Of a stretch of DNA of 43,542 bases, positions 1 to 7,001 are shown piece after piece; the stretch's first letter is position 1; each line of letters opens with the position of its first letter. Origin of the DNA: CAIKBL01 sp043734785 (lineage in GTDB: Bacteria; Pseudomonadota; Gammaproteobacteria; Ga0077536); contig JAYTEX010000036.1 in assembly GCA_043734785.1 (NCBI GenBank), positions 1-43,542 on the forward strand, read 5' to 3'. Made by a program: the position numbers and the translations under genes. The notes beneath the pieces are model-generated. The model was not told the DNA's origin. It did not search any database and worked only from the letters and a program-made list of their open reading frames with translations.

Positions 1-91
1 CTAACGCGCTGCTAAGCCGCGCCGGCCAGTGAGGTTACCGCGCAGCGCCGATGCGCTCGTCCCGGCGTCGGTTTGAGCAGCTTGTTAGCGC
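1..91 (-). other. attC recombination site of an integron gene cassette
   Basis: Read on the minus strand, this stretch begins with GCGCTAAC (plus 84-91) and ends with CGTTAG (plus 1-6), the paired outer boxes of an attC site. Inside these, GCTGCTCAA (minus; plus 73-81) faces TTAGCAGC (plus 8-15). They pair except for one extra C on the first arm, as expected for the extrahelical base of the L'' box. Further in, GACGCCGG faces CCGGCGC, so the whole element folds into one long imperfect hairpin around a variable centre. This architecture (outer AAC/GTT boxes, inner boxes with a bulge, non-conserved centre) is diagnostic of attC sites. The last one or two bases of the terminal box lie outside the window. 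The call rests on motif and pairing read by eye. Confidence 0.82.
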
Positions 92-288
92 AACCTTGAT
101 CGAAGGTGCAGCACTGATTGGCCAGATGCGATTCTCGAAGACTACGCATAGACGGCGGCTCGACTCTGCTCCCTTTGCTGATGCCCAAACCATTGCGGCG
201 TGGATTTCCCAGGACTCCTTCAAAGGTTACCGCCATGTAATATACCCCGCCACCCTCATTCGAATCATCCTTCATTTGAAGGCGCTAA
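5..288 (-). mobile_element. Integron gene cassette (about 284 bp)
   Basis: The unit runs on the minus strand between two GTTAG cleavage boxes. The entry box GTTAGCGCC lies at plus 281-289, six bases before an ATG; the terminal box is that of the attC at the left edge. Cutting both between G and TT gives a unit of about 284 bp, a normal size for a small cassette. Sequence on the right of the entry box (290-340) lacks the paired inner boxes of another attC. This cassette is therefore either first in an array, with an attI-like site to its right, or was inserted at a secondary site. Further cassettes could lie left of the window. Confidence 0.68.
12..275 (-). CDS. Possible small cassette-encoded protein
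   Basis: An 87-codon reading frame starts six bases after the cassette entry box and runs into the attC, so its C-terminal residues (ANKLLKPTPG and on) are encoded by the attC itself. That is a common feature of cassette genes. I do not recognise the protein: there is no signal peptide, membrane segment or known motif, and it is rich in Gly, Arg and Ser. A second ATG at residue 14, in better ribosome-binding context, could be the real start. A minus-strand frame in another register (223-35) also fits the cassette. Coding status is uncertain, because cassettes often carry short or no genes. Confidence 0.35.
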   Translation of the reverse strand: MKDDSNEGGGVYYMAVTFEGVLGNPRRNGLGISKGSRVEPPSMRSLRESHLANQCCTFDQGCANKLLKPTPGRAHRRCAVTSLAGAA

Positions 289-289
289 C

Positions 290-452
290 AGTTAACTAGA
301 CGGAGTCATTAAGTAGTGTGATGGGCAGAATGTCGGTATGCTCGTAATTACGAATTCCGTATCGTTCAATCCGCTGTGCGGGGTCCGCTTGCTAGAGAAT
401 AGCTCGCGTCCACGCGAAGGTCATCCGTCATGGCGAACAAGGCGGTTCGCGC
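290..452. other. Spacer between cassette and recombinase relic, attI candidate
   Basis: No credible gene. By position this would hold attI and the cassette promoter if the locus is a former integron. The only box-like element is GTTAAC immediately beside the cassette entry box (291-296). I see no clear -35/-10 pair directed into the cassette. Confidence 0.3.
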
Positions 453-684
453 ATGGACGCACAAGGCATTCGTTTGCCCGATCGGGCATTCCGGGACCGC
501 TATCTCACGTTGCTCCAAGCCGCTGGCATCAAGCCTGAGCAGGCCCGATGGCATGTCTTACAGGTCGTAAGAATATCTTAAGATATATTCCAATCTCGCC
601 CTCGCTAATCACGGACCCGAACACCTAGGTGGTTGGTTCGAAGGTCTCGGTCGCGAGAGCCGGCTCAAAGACTTGGGGATAATT
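453..684 (+). pseudogene. Frameshifted N-terminal remnant of an integron-type tyrosine recombinase
   Basis: Codons 453-581 give a 42-residue peptide (FRDRYLTLLQAAGIKPEQARWHVLQV) that ends at TAA. From about 571 the homology continues in the +1 frame with EYLKIYSNLALANHGPEHLG, then WFEGLGRESRLKDLGI. Joined across a one-base slip near 568-572, this resembles the N-terminal SAM-like domain found in tyrosine recombinases, including integron integrases with an extra N-terminal domain. The usual order is F..RY...L...G, then RWYV..AE, HGPEDV and LGR...L.DWQ. Nothing resembling the catalytic R, HxxR and Y region follows, so the gene is broken and truncated. It faces away from the cassette at 5-288, the standard divergent arrangement of an integron integrase and its array. 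Family assignment is from pattern memory only. Confidence 0.6.
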
Positions 685-926
685 GAAAACAGCCTTGGCT
701 TGACGCCGAAACTTCCGGGCGCGAGTTTTCGGGTCGGTGAGCATGAATCTCGCCGGAGCTATCTTGCCAACTTGCGCACCTGACACCGTTGACAGTCACC
801 ACTATTATTACGCTGCAGTGGCACTGGTTAGGAGTGGTTGAAGGAGTCGATTTACGCGCTCCCCTATCCGACAAGCGCGCTTCCCCTTATTCTCGACATC
901 ACCTCAACGTTGAACTGGGAGCCCCC
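685..926 (+). other. Gene-free leader before the nitroreductase
   Basis: The frame of the recombinase remnant stays open to a TGA at 781-783, but the residues no longer match a recombinase. An in-frame ATG at 789 would add 46 residues to the nitroreductase downstream. That extension has no family resemblance and is not taken as coding. The promoter of the nitroreductase/hydrolase pair probably lies here, but no convincing boxes were seen. Confidence 0.4.
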
Positions 927-1580
927 ATGGATGTACTCGAAGCGATGCAGACGCTAAACGCCTGCCGTCATTACAAGACCGATCCGGTCTCCGATCAACT
1001 TGTCGCAAAAATAATGAACAGCGCGCGCTGGGCGGCGACCGGCAGCAACAATCAGCCGGTGACCTACGTGGTCGTGCGCGATGCGGCGAAGCGTCGCGCG
1101 ATTCATGATCTCTACCAGCCGATCTGGGACATGGTCATGCAGAAATATTCGAGCGGCGAGATCAAGTCTGGTTTCGATGCCAAGTTCCTCGCGAATGTCG
1201 ATCATTTCGCGCGGCATCTGGCCGATGTGCCGGTGATGATCGTCGTGTGTGCGCGCTGGCAGGAACTCACGGCGCTCGATGCCAACCTAGGTCGCACGGT
1301 ATTAACACCCGGCTCGTCCATTTACCCAGCCGTGCAAAATATGATGCTCGCCGCGCGTAACGAAGGACTCGGCACGGTGCTCACAACCTTGCTGGTATTG
1401 TCCGAAAACGAGATCAAGAAGCTGCTGAATATTCCAGATGATCTCGCTACAGCAGCGGTGATCACCTTGGGCTGGCCGGCTAAGCCGTTCCCGAAGAAAC
1501 TCCGCCGCAAACCGCTCGCGGATGTCGCGTTCCTCGATACCTATGGGGCAGCACTGCCTGATGCAGCGACTTACGCCTGA
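927..1580 (+). CDS. Nitroreductase family protein (FMN oxidoreductase)
   Basis: A 217-residue protein of the nitroreductase/flavin reductase fold, which uses NAD(P)H and FMN to reduce nitro compounds, quinones or related electrophiles in the cytoplasm; the substrate is unknown. The N-terminal MDVLEAMQTLNACRHYKTDPV matches the family opening with the FMN-phosphate-binding Arg (R14). ATGSNNQPVTYVV (37-49) is the second FMN-binding segment. PAVQNMMLAARNEGLGTVLTT is the conserved helix with its GLG turn, and the protein ends in the usual GWP/KPLADVAF stretch. The ATG at 927 is chosen because the family N-terminus starts exactly there. It is followed after 27 bp by a serine hydrolase gene on the same strand, probably co-transcribed. 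Family confident, specific role unknown. Confidence 0.88.
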   Translation: MDVLEAMQTLNACRHYKTDPVSDQLVAKIMNSARWAATGSNNQPVTYVVVRDAAKRRAIHDLYQPIWDMVMQKYSSGEIKSGFDAKFLANVDHFARHLADVPVMIVVCARWQELTALDANLGRTVLTPGSSIYPAVQNMMLAARNEGLGTVLTTLLVLSENEIKKLLNIPDDLATAAVITLGWPAKPFPKKLRRKPLADVAFLDTYGAALPDAATYA

Positions 1581-1607
1581 CCGACACTCGACTCACGGAC
1601 ACCTCCC

Positions 1608-2783
1608 ATGACATCCAATGCAAATCTTGATGCGCTGCTTTCCCGTGCGGTCAATGCCGGTGAACTCCCTAACGTGGTCGCCATCGTCGGCAATCGCGAC
1701 GGCGTGGTCTACGCAGGCGCTTTTGGTCCCCAGACCTTGGGTGAGCCGGCGGCGCTAACCCCACAGAGCGTGCTCTGGATCGCGTCCATGTCAAAAGCGA
1801 TCACTTGCGCTGCGGCCATGCAGTTCGTGGAACAGGGCCGCCTGAGTCTGGACGCGCCGGCGCACACTGTATTGCCGGCGCTTGGTCAAACCCAGGTCCT
1901 GACCGGATTCGACGCCGACGGTAAGCCACAACTCCGCGCACCACGACGCGCGATCACGCTGCGCCATTTACTGACGCACACCGCAGGATTTGGCTACGAA
2001 TTTTCCAGTGCCGACAATAAGCGCTACATCGACGTCACGGGTATGCCCAGTATCTTGACCTGCACCAACGCTGCGTTGGCCACGCCGCTGCTGTTCGATC
2101 CGGGTGAGCGCTGGGAGTATGGAACTGGAATCGAGTGGGCTGGCAAGATGGTGGAGCAAATCAGCGGCAAGCCGCTCGGTCAGACCTTGCAGGAAAACCT
2201 GTTGGGGCCGCTCAAAATGACCAGCACCTCGTTCAAGCTCAACGCCGATCAACTCGGCCGCCTGGCCGGCATGCACGTGCGGACATCGGAAGGAACGTTG
2301 AAGCCATTCCCGTTGGTGATGCCGCAGGCGCCTGAGTTTGAGCTGGGTGGCGGCGGGCTATACAGCACCGTTCACGACTATCTGCGCTTCATGCGCATGC
2401 TCATGGGTGAGGGCAGCCTTGATGGCGTGCGCGTGTTGCGCCCGGAAACCGTGGCCGAAATGGTGCGGAATCAGTGCGGCGAGATGGATTGTGGCCACAT
2501 GCCGAGCATTGCTCCGATGACCTCACACGATGTGGATCTCTTTCCCGGCGAGCGCGCGGGCTGGGGTTTGAGCTTTGCGATCAACCGGGTCGCCGTGCCG
2601 CAAGGTCGCTCCGCCGGGAGCCTCGCCTGGGCCGGGCTCTCGAATTGCTACTACTGGATCGATTTAAAGCGCGGGATCAGCGCAATGCTCTCGACCCAGC
2701 TGTTACCGTTCTTCGACCCCAAGACCATGGCGGTATTGCGCGAGTTTGAGCGCGTGGTCTATGCGGGCGTGAGTGCGGGTTAA
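1608..2783 (+). CDS. Serine hydrolase, class C beta-lactamase/esterase family
   Basis: A 391-residue member of the beta-lactamase-related family (Pfam Beta-lactamase, EstB-like esterases, penicillin-binding proteins). The nucleophile motif SMSK lies at 60-63, with S60 and K63 as the expected catalytic pair. RHLLTHTAGFGYEF (119-132) is the conserved stretch after it. W-E-Y171-G-T-G holds the Tyr of the YxN-type motif. GGGLYSTVHDYLRFMRMLM follows, as in EstB-type esterases. No signal peptide is visible, so it is probably a cytoplasmic esterase acting on short acyl esters rather than a periplasmic beta-lactamase. It follows the nitroreductase by 27 bp and ends 28 bp from the convergent photolyase gene. 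Substrate cannot be inferred. Confidence 0.88.
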   Translation: MTSNANLDALLSRAVNAGELPNVVAIVGNRDGVVYAGAFGPQTLGEPAALTPQSVLWIASMSKAITCAAAMQFVEQGRLSLDAPAHTVLPALGQTQVLTGFDADGKPQLRAPRRAITLRHLLTHTAGFGYEFSSADNKRYIDVTGMPSILTCTNAALATPLLFDPGERWEYGTGIEWAGKMVEQISGKPLGQTLQENLLGPLKMTSTSFKLNADQLGRLAGMHVRTSEGTLKPFPLVMPQAPEFELGGGGLYSTVHDYLRFMRMLMGEGSLDGVRVLRPETVAEMVRNQCGEMDCGHMPSIAPMTSHDVDLFPGERAGWGLSFAINRVAVPQGRSAGSLAWAGLSNCYYWIDLKRGISAMLSTQLLPFFDPKTMAVLREFERVVYAGVSAG

Positions 2784-2811
2784 GACCCTATTGGGTGTGC
2801 TTGCTTCGTGA

Positions 2812-4221
2812 CTAACGAATAGGGCTTGCCAGCGAGGTGCGATACGCCGCCAGGGTGCGGGCCTTGACGATCGCGTGATCGACTACCGGCAGCGGATAAG
2901 TCTCGCCAAGCGTGATGCCGTGCAAAGCCTGTGCGAGCGGCGCCATCTCCCAGGGTCGATGGATGTAGCGGGCAGGCACATCGCTCAGCGCTGGCACGTG
3001 GCGCCGAACAAAAGCGCCCTCAGGATCAAACCTCTCGCCCTGCAAGATCGGATTAAAGATCCGGAAATACGGCGCCGCGTCGGTACCGACGCCGGCCGCC
3101 CACTGCCAGCCGCCGTTGTTGGCGGCGGGATCACCATCGATCAATTGGTCCATGAACCATTGCTCGCCATCTCGCCAGTCGAGCAGTAGATCTTTCGCCA
3201 GAAACGAGGCCACGATCATGCGCCCGCGGTTATGCATCCAACCGGTGGTCAACAACTGGCGCATGCAGGCGTCAACGATCGGGTAACCCGTCTGGCCCTG
3301 TTGCCAAGCGGCCAGGTCATCCGGCGCCACACGCCATGGGATCGCGCGCAGTCGCGCATTGAAGGCTGCGCGCAGCACGCCCGGGAAGTGGTAGAGCACC
3401 GCGAGATAAAATTCGCGCCAGATCAATTCTTTCAACCAGGTTGCCGCACCCTCACTCGCCAACGGCGCCGCGGTCCGCGCGCCGAGTGTCGCCACCACCG
3501 CTGCGCGCGGCGAGAGCATCCCGAAGCGCAGATAGGGCGACAGGGCCGAGGTGCCACTGGTGGCCAACAGATCACGCTGGCTGGCATAGGCATGGATGGG
3601 TTTCGCGAGGAAACATGCGAGGCGCCGTTGCGCTTCGAACTCGCCAGGCGGAAAGTCAGGGCTATCGACGAAAGACGGCAGCGATGCACCGCGGATCGTT
3701 ACCGCAGGTGCTGGCAAGGTCGCTGGTGCCGGCAAGCAATCCGCAAGCGTCGGTACCGGCAGAGCCTGCCACGCGCGACTAAAGGGCGTGAAAACGGTGT
3801 AGGGCGTCCCTTGCTTGCTCAGCACGCGCGCCGGATGGTGTACGGTGGTGCCGGGCAGCAGCTTCAGCGGGAGTTCGCGGGCTAACGCGGTATCGCGCCG
3901 ACGTGCATAGGGACTGAAATCTTCGGCGGCATAGATTGCAGTTGCCGCGGTGTTCGCGAGGACCCTGCGTAATACCTCCAGCGGCTCGCCTTGTGCGATC
4001 AACAAGCGCGAACCGCGCTGCCTTAATGCTGCATCCAGTGCACGCAGGCCCCCAAACAAGAAGGCACGCCGGCGTGCCGCATGCCGGTGAAAGCGACTGT
4101 TGAGTATCGCGTGATCGAGGATGAACACCGGCACCAGCGACCCATGCGCAAGTGCCGCCATCAAGGCCGGATTATCCGCAAGGCGCAGATCTCGCCGTAC
4201 CCACCAGATAGCAGCCGTCAT
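2812..4221 (-). CDS. phrB: Deoxyribodipyrimidine photolyase (class I CPD photolyase type)
   Basis: A 469-residue DNA photolyase/cryptochrome-family flavoprotein that uses light and reduced FAD to split UV-induced pyrimidine dimers. The N-terminal antenna domain starts with AAIWWVRRDLRLADNPAL. The FAD domain carries TSALSPYLRFGMLSPR, ELIWREFYLAVLYHFP, GYPIVDACMRQLLTTGWMHNR and DPAANNGGWQWAAGVGTD, the hallmark segments of bacterial CPD photolyases. The start at 4221 overlaps the upstream cytochrome stop by four bases (ATGA), and the protein fits the family from residue 2. A longer frame to 4350 would cover the cytochrome gene and is rejected. It is the last gene of a three-gene operon with a b-type membrane haem protein and a tetrahaem cytochrome, an unusual setting. 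Confidence 0.93.
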   Translation of the reverse strand: MTAAIWWVRRDLRLADNPALMAALAHGSLVPVFILDHAILNSRFHRHAARRRAFLFGGLRALDAALRQRGSRLLIAQGEPLEVLRRVLANTAATAIYAAEDFSPYARRRDTALARELPLKLLPGTTVHHPARVLSKQGTPYTVFTPFSRAWQALPVPTLADCLPAPATLPAPAVTIRGASLPSFVDSPDFPPGEFEAQRRLACFLAKPIHAYASQRDLLATSGTSALSPYLRFGMLSPRAAVVATLGARTAAPLASEGAATWLKELIWREFYLAVLYHFPGVLRAAFNARLRAIPWRVAPDDLAAWQQGQTGYPIVDACMRQLLTTGWMHNRGRMIVASFLAKDLLLDWRDGEQWFMDQLIDGDPAANNGGWQWAAGVGTDAAPYFRIFNPILQGERFDPEGAFVRRHVPALSDVPARYIHRPWEMAPLAQALHGITLGETYPLPVVDHAIVKARTLAAYRTSLASPIR

Positions 4222-4604
4222 GGCCTCACCAAAGGTTTTTCGCCAGCCATCACCGCTACGCCAGTGGGGTCGTGATGACAACCCGCGCAGCCGCGCAGGG
4301 GGCCACTCCGGATGCCGCGTTGCGCAATCTGGACGTGGCAATCGCGACAAAACACGTGAAAGTCTTGCTCGATTCTGAGCGCGAGCTCGGGGCGAATCTT
4401 GTGGCAGAAGTAGCAGGCATCACGACCCGTATTATCGAAGAAATTGTGATGGCAGGTCGCACATCTAACTGCGCCATGATCGTGATGCTCAAAAATTATC
4501 TGCAACAGCGGGCGGCGAATGATCAGTTGCTCACGCCATTTGACCAGACCAGCGGCGGTCACCACGCTCAGAATGGCCATTATAAGCAGGGATCGACGGC
4601 GCAT
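4218..4604 (-). CDS. Membrane-anchored tetrahaem cytochrome c
   Basis: A 128-residue protein with an N-terminal hydrophobic anchor (about residues 5-22) and four CXXCH haem c attachment motifs: CATCH 48-52, CYFCH 64-68, CRDCH 86-90 and CAGCH 106-110. Extra histidines (H40, H41, H43, H53, H83, H111) could be distal haem ligands. Size and motif spacing resemble small cytochrome c3/c7-type multihaem proteins, which pass electrons in the periplasm. Its first 25 bp overlap the end of the upstream b-type haem membrane protein, and its stop overlaps the photolyase start by four bases. A direct electron partner relation with the upstream protein is therefore likely. The terminal acceptor is unknown. 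The start is chosen so that the anchor sits at the N-terminus. Confidence 0.85.
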   Translation of the reverse strand: MRRRSLLIMAILSVVTAAGLVKWREQLIIRRPLLQIIFEHHDHGAVRCATCHHNFFDNTGRDACYFCHKIRPELALRIEQDFHVFCRDCHVQIAQRGIRSGPLRGCAGCHHDPTGVAVMAGEKPLVRP

Positions 4605-5386
4605 AGCGCGAGTTCCTCAGCGGGTGCCTGCAAGGCTCCAGACCAGCCGAAGCCGACCGCCGCCGCGATCCATACAAGCGCCACCGCGCGTACCAGGCGC
4701 TGCGCACGGTGGCGCTCAGCGCCGCCGGTGTCGCGCACCCCCTCTGCTTTTGCGCGCAGCGGCCAGCGCCGTAACCCCCAACTCATCAGCGACGGCAACG
4801 CGAGTAACCACACCAGCGCCACGATCCCGCCCGGCGCACCGTAGTAATACCCGGCACCGAGCAGATGCCACCCGACTAACCCGAGCGTCACGACCGACAG
4901 TCCGGCATGCCAGCGCCGCCAGCTGCGATAAGGCCAGTGCCAAGCGTCGCGGTAGCGCGAAGAGGTGATCAGCAACGCGATCAGTAAAGTCCCGACCAAG
5001 CCGGCGAGCATGGGTGCCACGGCGCCGAGCTTGAGGTACTCCACCACGCGCGGTTCGAGTATGAGCAGAACACCCACATGCGCCAGGATCAGCGCCAGCA
5101 CGACGTAGGCGAGATCGCGGTGGACGGCCTGAATCAGGCGCAAGAATCCGGTCGCCCGGTGTTGCGGTGCCCACCAGCGCGCGCTCAGCAGTGGCAGCAA
5201 CGCTAAACCACTCGCCGCGCAAACGCCCAGCCCCATGGCGAAATCCCACCAGAATTCGATCGCAGGGGCGCCCGGCTGAATAAGCAGAACCCCGATAGGC
5301 GTGAGGGTGTAGATCAATAGCGCGCCGAACCAGCCTTGCTCAACACGGGTATAGCCCGGGGGCGTGGCGCGAGCCGTTAGCTGCAT
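4580..5386 (-). CDS. Two-haem-b membrane protein, ferric reductase-like transmembrane family
   Basis: A 268-residue integral membrane protein with about six hydrophobic helices. Two His pairs with identical 13-residue spacing sit in separate helices (H89/H103 and H160/H174). This H-x13-H pattern is the bis-haem-b site of ferric reductase and NADPH oxidase-type transmembrane domains. The C-terminal FAD/NADPH domains of those enzymes are absent, so electrons must come from another source (quinol or a separate protein). The next gene, overlapping by 25 bp, encodes a tetrahaem cytochrome c, a natural periplasmic partner. The start at 5386 (M-Q-L-T-A-R) is preferred; the frame extends to 5467 but the added residues look non-native. 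Family fairly sure, reaction unknown. Confidence 0.75.
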   Translation of the reverse strand: MQLTARATPPGYTRVEQGWFGALLIYTLTPIGVLLIQPGAPAIEFWWDFAMGLGVCAASGLALLPLLSARWWAPQHRATGFLRLIQAVHRDLAYVVLALILAHVGVLLILEPRVVEYLKLGAVAPMLAGLVGTLLIALLITSSRYRDAWHWPYRSWRRWHAGLSVVTLGLVGWHLLGAGYYYGAPGGIVALVWLLALPSLMSWGLRRWPLRAKAEGVRDTGGAERHRAQRLVRAVALVWIAAAVGFGWSGALQAPAEELALCAVDPCL

Positions 5387-5547
5387 TTCGAACCTGCTGG
5401 TAAGTACCGCACAGTCTAGCCGTTCACTCAGATTCAAGTGGCGAGAATTTGTGACCCCGTGCACCACGGCGCGGCGCTTGCGCCATACTGGGCGCCTCGC
5501 CCACTCAGTAACGCTGCCCCCATGCAGCGTCCAGGATATCTACCGGC

Positions 5548-6186
5548 ATGAACTTTGAAGCACTGACCGAACAACGGCATAGCGTACGGCGTTATCAACC
5601 GGGCCTTACGATCTCGGATGAGGCGCTGCGCAAGATTTTCTCGCAGGTGCAGCGCTCGCCAAGTTCGTTCAATCTCCAGCACTGGCGCTTCGTGGTCGTG
5701 CGCGAGCTGGCACGCAAGCAGACCTTGCGCGGATTGTCCTACGGCCAGCAGCAAGTCGAGGACTGTGCGGCGGCCGTGATCGTGTGTGGTCGGCTCGATG
5801 CATTCGAAGATGCCGCACACCTGTATGCGGCGGCGCCCGCTGACGTGCGGGACAAATTCGTGCCCATGATCGGCGCCGCCTATCGCGATCAACCGGCCTT
5901 GCAGCGCGAGGAAGCGATCCGGTCGGGCGCGCTGGCGGCCATGACCTTGATGTACGCCGCCAAACATTTCGGTTGGGATAGCGGGCCGATGATCGGGTTC
6001 GATGCGCAGCGGGTCTCAACCTTGCTCGAACTCACGCCGAATATCACGCCCGTCATGCTGGTCACGCTCGGCAAAGCTTTGAACGACGAGCAACCACCGC
6101 GACTTTATCGCCGACCCTTGCGCGAAATCGTGCAATTCGAGACCCTCCGCGGGGATTCCCTGGCGGATTGGAACACGCGTGCCTAA
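5548..6186 (+). CDS. Nitroreductase family protein
   Basis: A 212-residue FMN-dependent nitroreductase-fold protein. The opening FEALTEQRHSVRRYQPG contains the R-x-S-x-R-x-[FY] FMN-phosphate signature. QRSPSSFNLQHWRFVVVRE is the second FMN-binding loop with the S-x-x-N-x-Q-x-W pattern. GALAAMTLMYAAKHFGWDSGPMIGFD is the conserved helix/turn, and the C-terminus ends RLYRRPLREIV. It is a different subfamily from the nitroreductase at 927-1580 (closer to the YodC/NfnB-like group by eye). It is divergent from the haem/photolyase operon, with about 160 bp between the two starts, and its last eight bases overlap the next gene. Physiological substrate unknown. Confidence 0.88.
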   Translation: MNFEALTEQRHSVRRYQPGLTISDEALRKIFSQVQRSPSSFNLQHWRFVVVRELARKQTLRGLSYGQQQVEDCAAAVIVCGRLDAFEDAAHLYAAAPADVRDKFVPMIGAAYRDQPALQREEAIRSGALAAMTLMYAAKHFGWDSGPMIGFDAQRVSTLLELTPNITPVMLVTLGKALNDEQPPRLYRRPLREIVQFETLRGDSLADWNTRA

Positions 6187-6481
6187 ATCCATTCGTGACA
6201 CGCTGGGGCGCCGCGCGCGTGCGCTGGTCCTGCTGGCGATGGGTGGCTGGCTCGTCTTTATCGCTTGCATCTTTGCGCCGGCAATTCCACTGCCGATTAT
6301 GGTGAGCGCTTTTGTCACGGTCGTCGGCAGCCTGCTCGGTCTTGTGCTCGGTTTACGGTGTCCACATTGCCGCGCGCGTATTCCCCAGGTGGGGATGGCC
6401 GAGGTGTGGGCGCCCCCGAGCGCGGTCAAACCCAGACATTGCCCGAACTGCGGCGCTGATTTATGCCTGCCGATTGCCTGA
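6179..6481 (+). CDS. Small membrane protein with C-terminal zinc-ribbon cysteines
   Basis: A 100-residue protein starting at GTG, overlapping the nitroreductase stop by eight bases, so translational coupling is likely. Two hydrophobic helices (about 16-33 and 38-58) are followed by two Cys pairs, CPHC (61-64) and CPNC (88-91), which can bind one zinc ion as a rubredoxin-like ribbon on the cytoplasmic side. I do not recognise a named family. Such helix-plus-ribbon proteins are common and mostly uncharacterised. Confidence 0.65.
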   Translation: MPKSIRDTLGRRARALVLLAMGGWLVFIACIFAPAIPLPIMVSAFVTVVGSLLGLVLGLRCPHCRARIPQVGMAEVWAPPSAVKPRHCPNCGADLCLPIA

Positions 6482-6536
6482 AACCGTCATGACGCGCCTG
6501 GTGCGCATCCTAAGCTCGAATGGGTGAGGCCTTGAT

Positions 6537-7001
6537 TCAAGCTCGATGATGCGCGGCCTCAGGTCGTGCAAAAAAAGCGTCGGCCTCACGTGCCGCCAGC
6601 TTCGCAAGGCGTTCCGGCGGGAAGCCAAGGGCTTGCAGACCCACCAATGAATTCGCGACTTCGCGATAGCTTGCAAGCTTACCTTCGCGCAATTCGCAAA
6701 TCGAGACGCCTTCAAATCCGGCTCGTCGACCGGCGAACTGAGGCAATTTGGATTCGTAACTGAAAACATATCGCGCATAACCGAGGCGGCCGTCCGAGAC
6801 GGGATCATGGATGTCCCAGATAAAACTGCCTGCATCACGATGGAAGTAACGCTCGATCAAGTCGATGATCGCGTCCCCCTGGAACGCGCCATAGAAGCAA
6901 TCGTGGTAGACCCCGTCCCCAGTGAAGCAGGCGCGCGTCGCGGGGCCGTCGCCGCGGACTGCCGCGCGGGTCATTTCTGATATCAGGCTGGTGAAGTCCA
7001 T
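6537..7001 (-). CDS. SnoaL-like (NTF2-fold) protein
   Basis: A 154-residue protein with the cone-shaped NTF2/SnoaL-like pattern: an N-terminal helix (FTSLISEMTRAAVRGD), DGVYHDCFYGAFQGDAIIDLIERYF, then alternating strands including GRRAGFEGVSICELREGKLASYREV. This domain serves in polyketide cyclases, ketosteroid isomerase-like enzymes and many unassigned small-molecule binders; no function can be fixed. Its ATG overlaps the stop of the lipoyl-hydrolase gene (TAATG), making it the fourth gene of the acetoin dehydrogenase-like operon. It could act on an acetoin-related compound or be a passenger. It ends 55 bp from the convergent zinc-ribbon gene. Confidence 0.75.
   Translation of the reverse strand: MDFTSLISEMTRAAVRGDGPATRACFTGDGVYHDCFYGAFQGDAIIDLIERYFHRDAGSFIWDIHDPVSDGRLGYARYVFSYESKLPQFAGRRAGFEGVSICELREGKLASYREVANSLVGLQALGFPPERLAKLAAREADAFFARPEAAHHRA

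Noticed and set aside
4222..4350. N-terminal extension of the photolyase frame
   Set aside because: It overlaps the tetrahaem cytochrome gene and lacks photolyase similarity; ATG 4221 begins at the family N-terminus.
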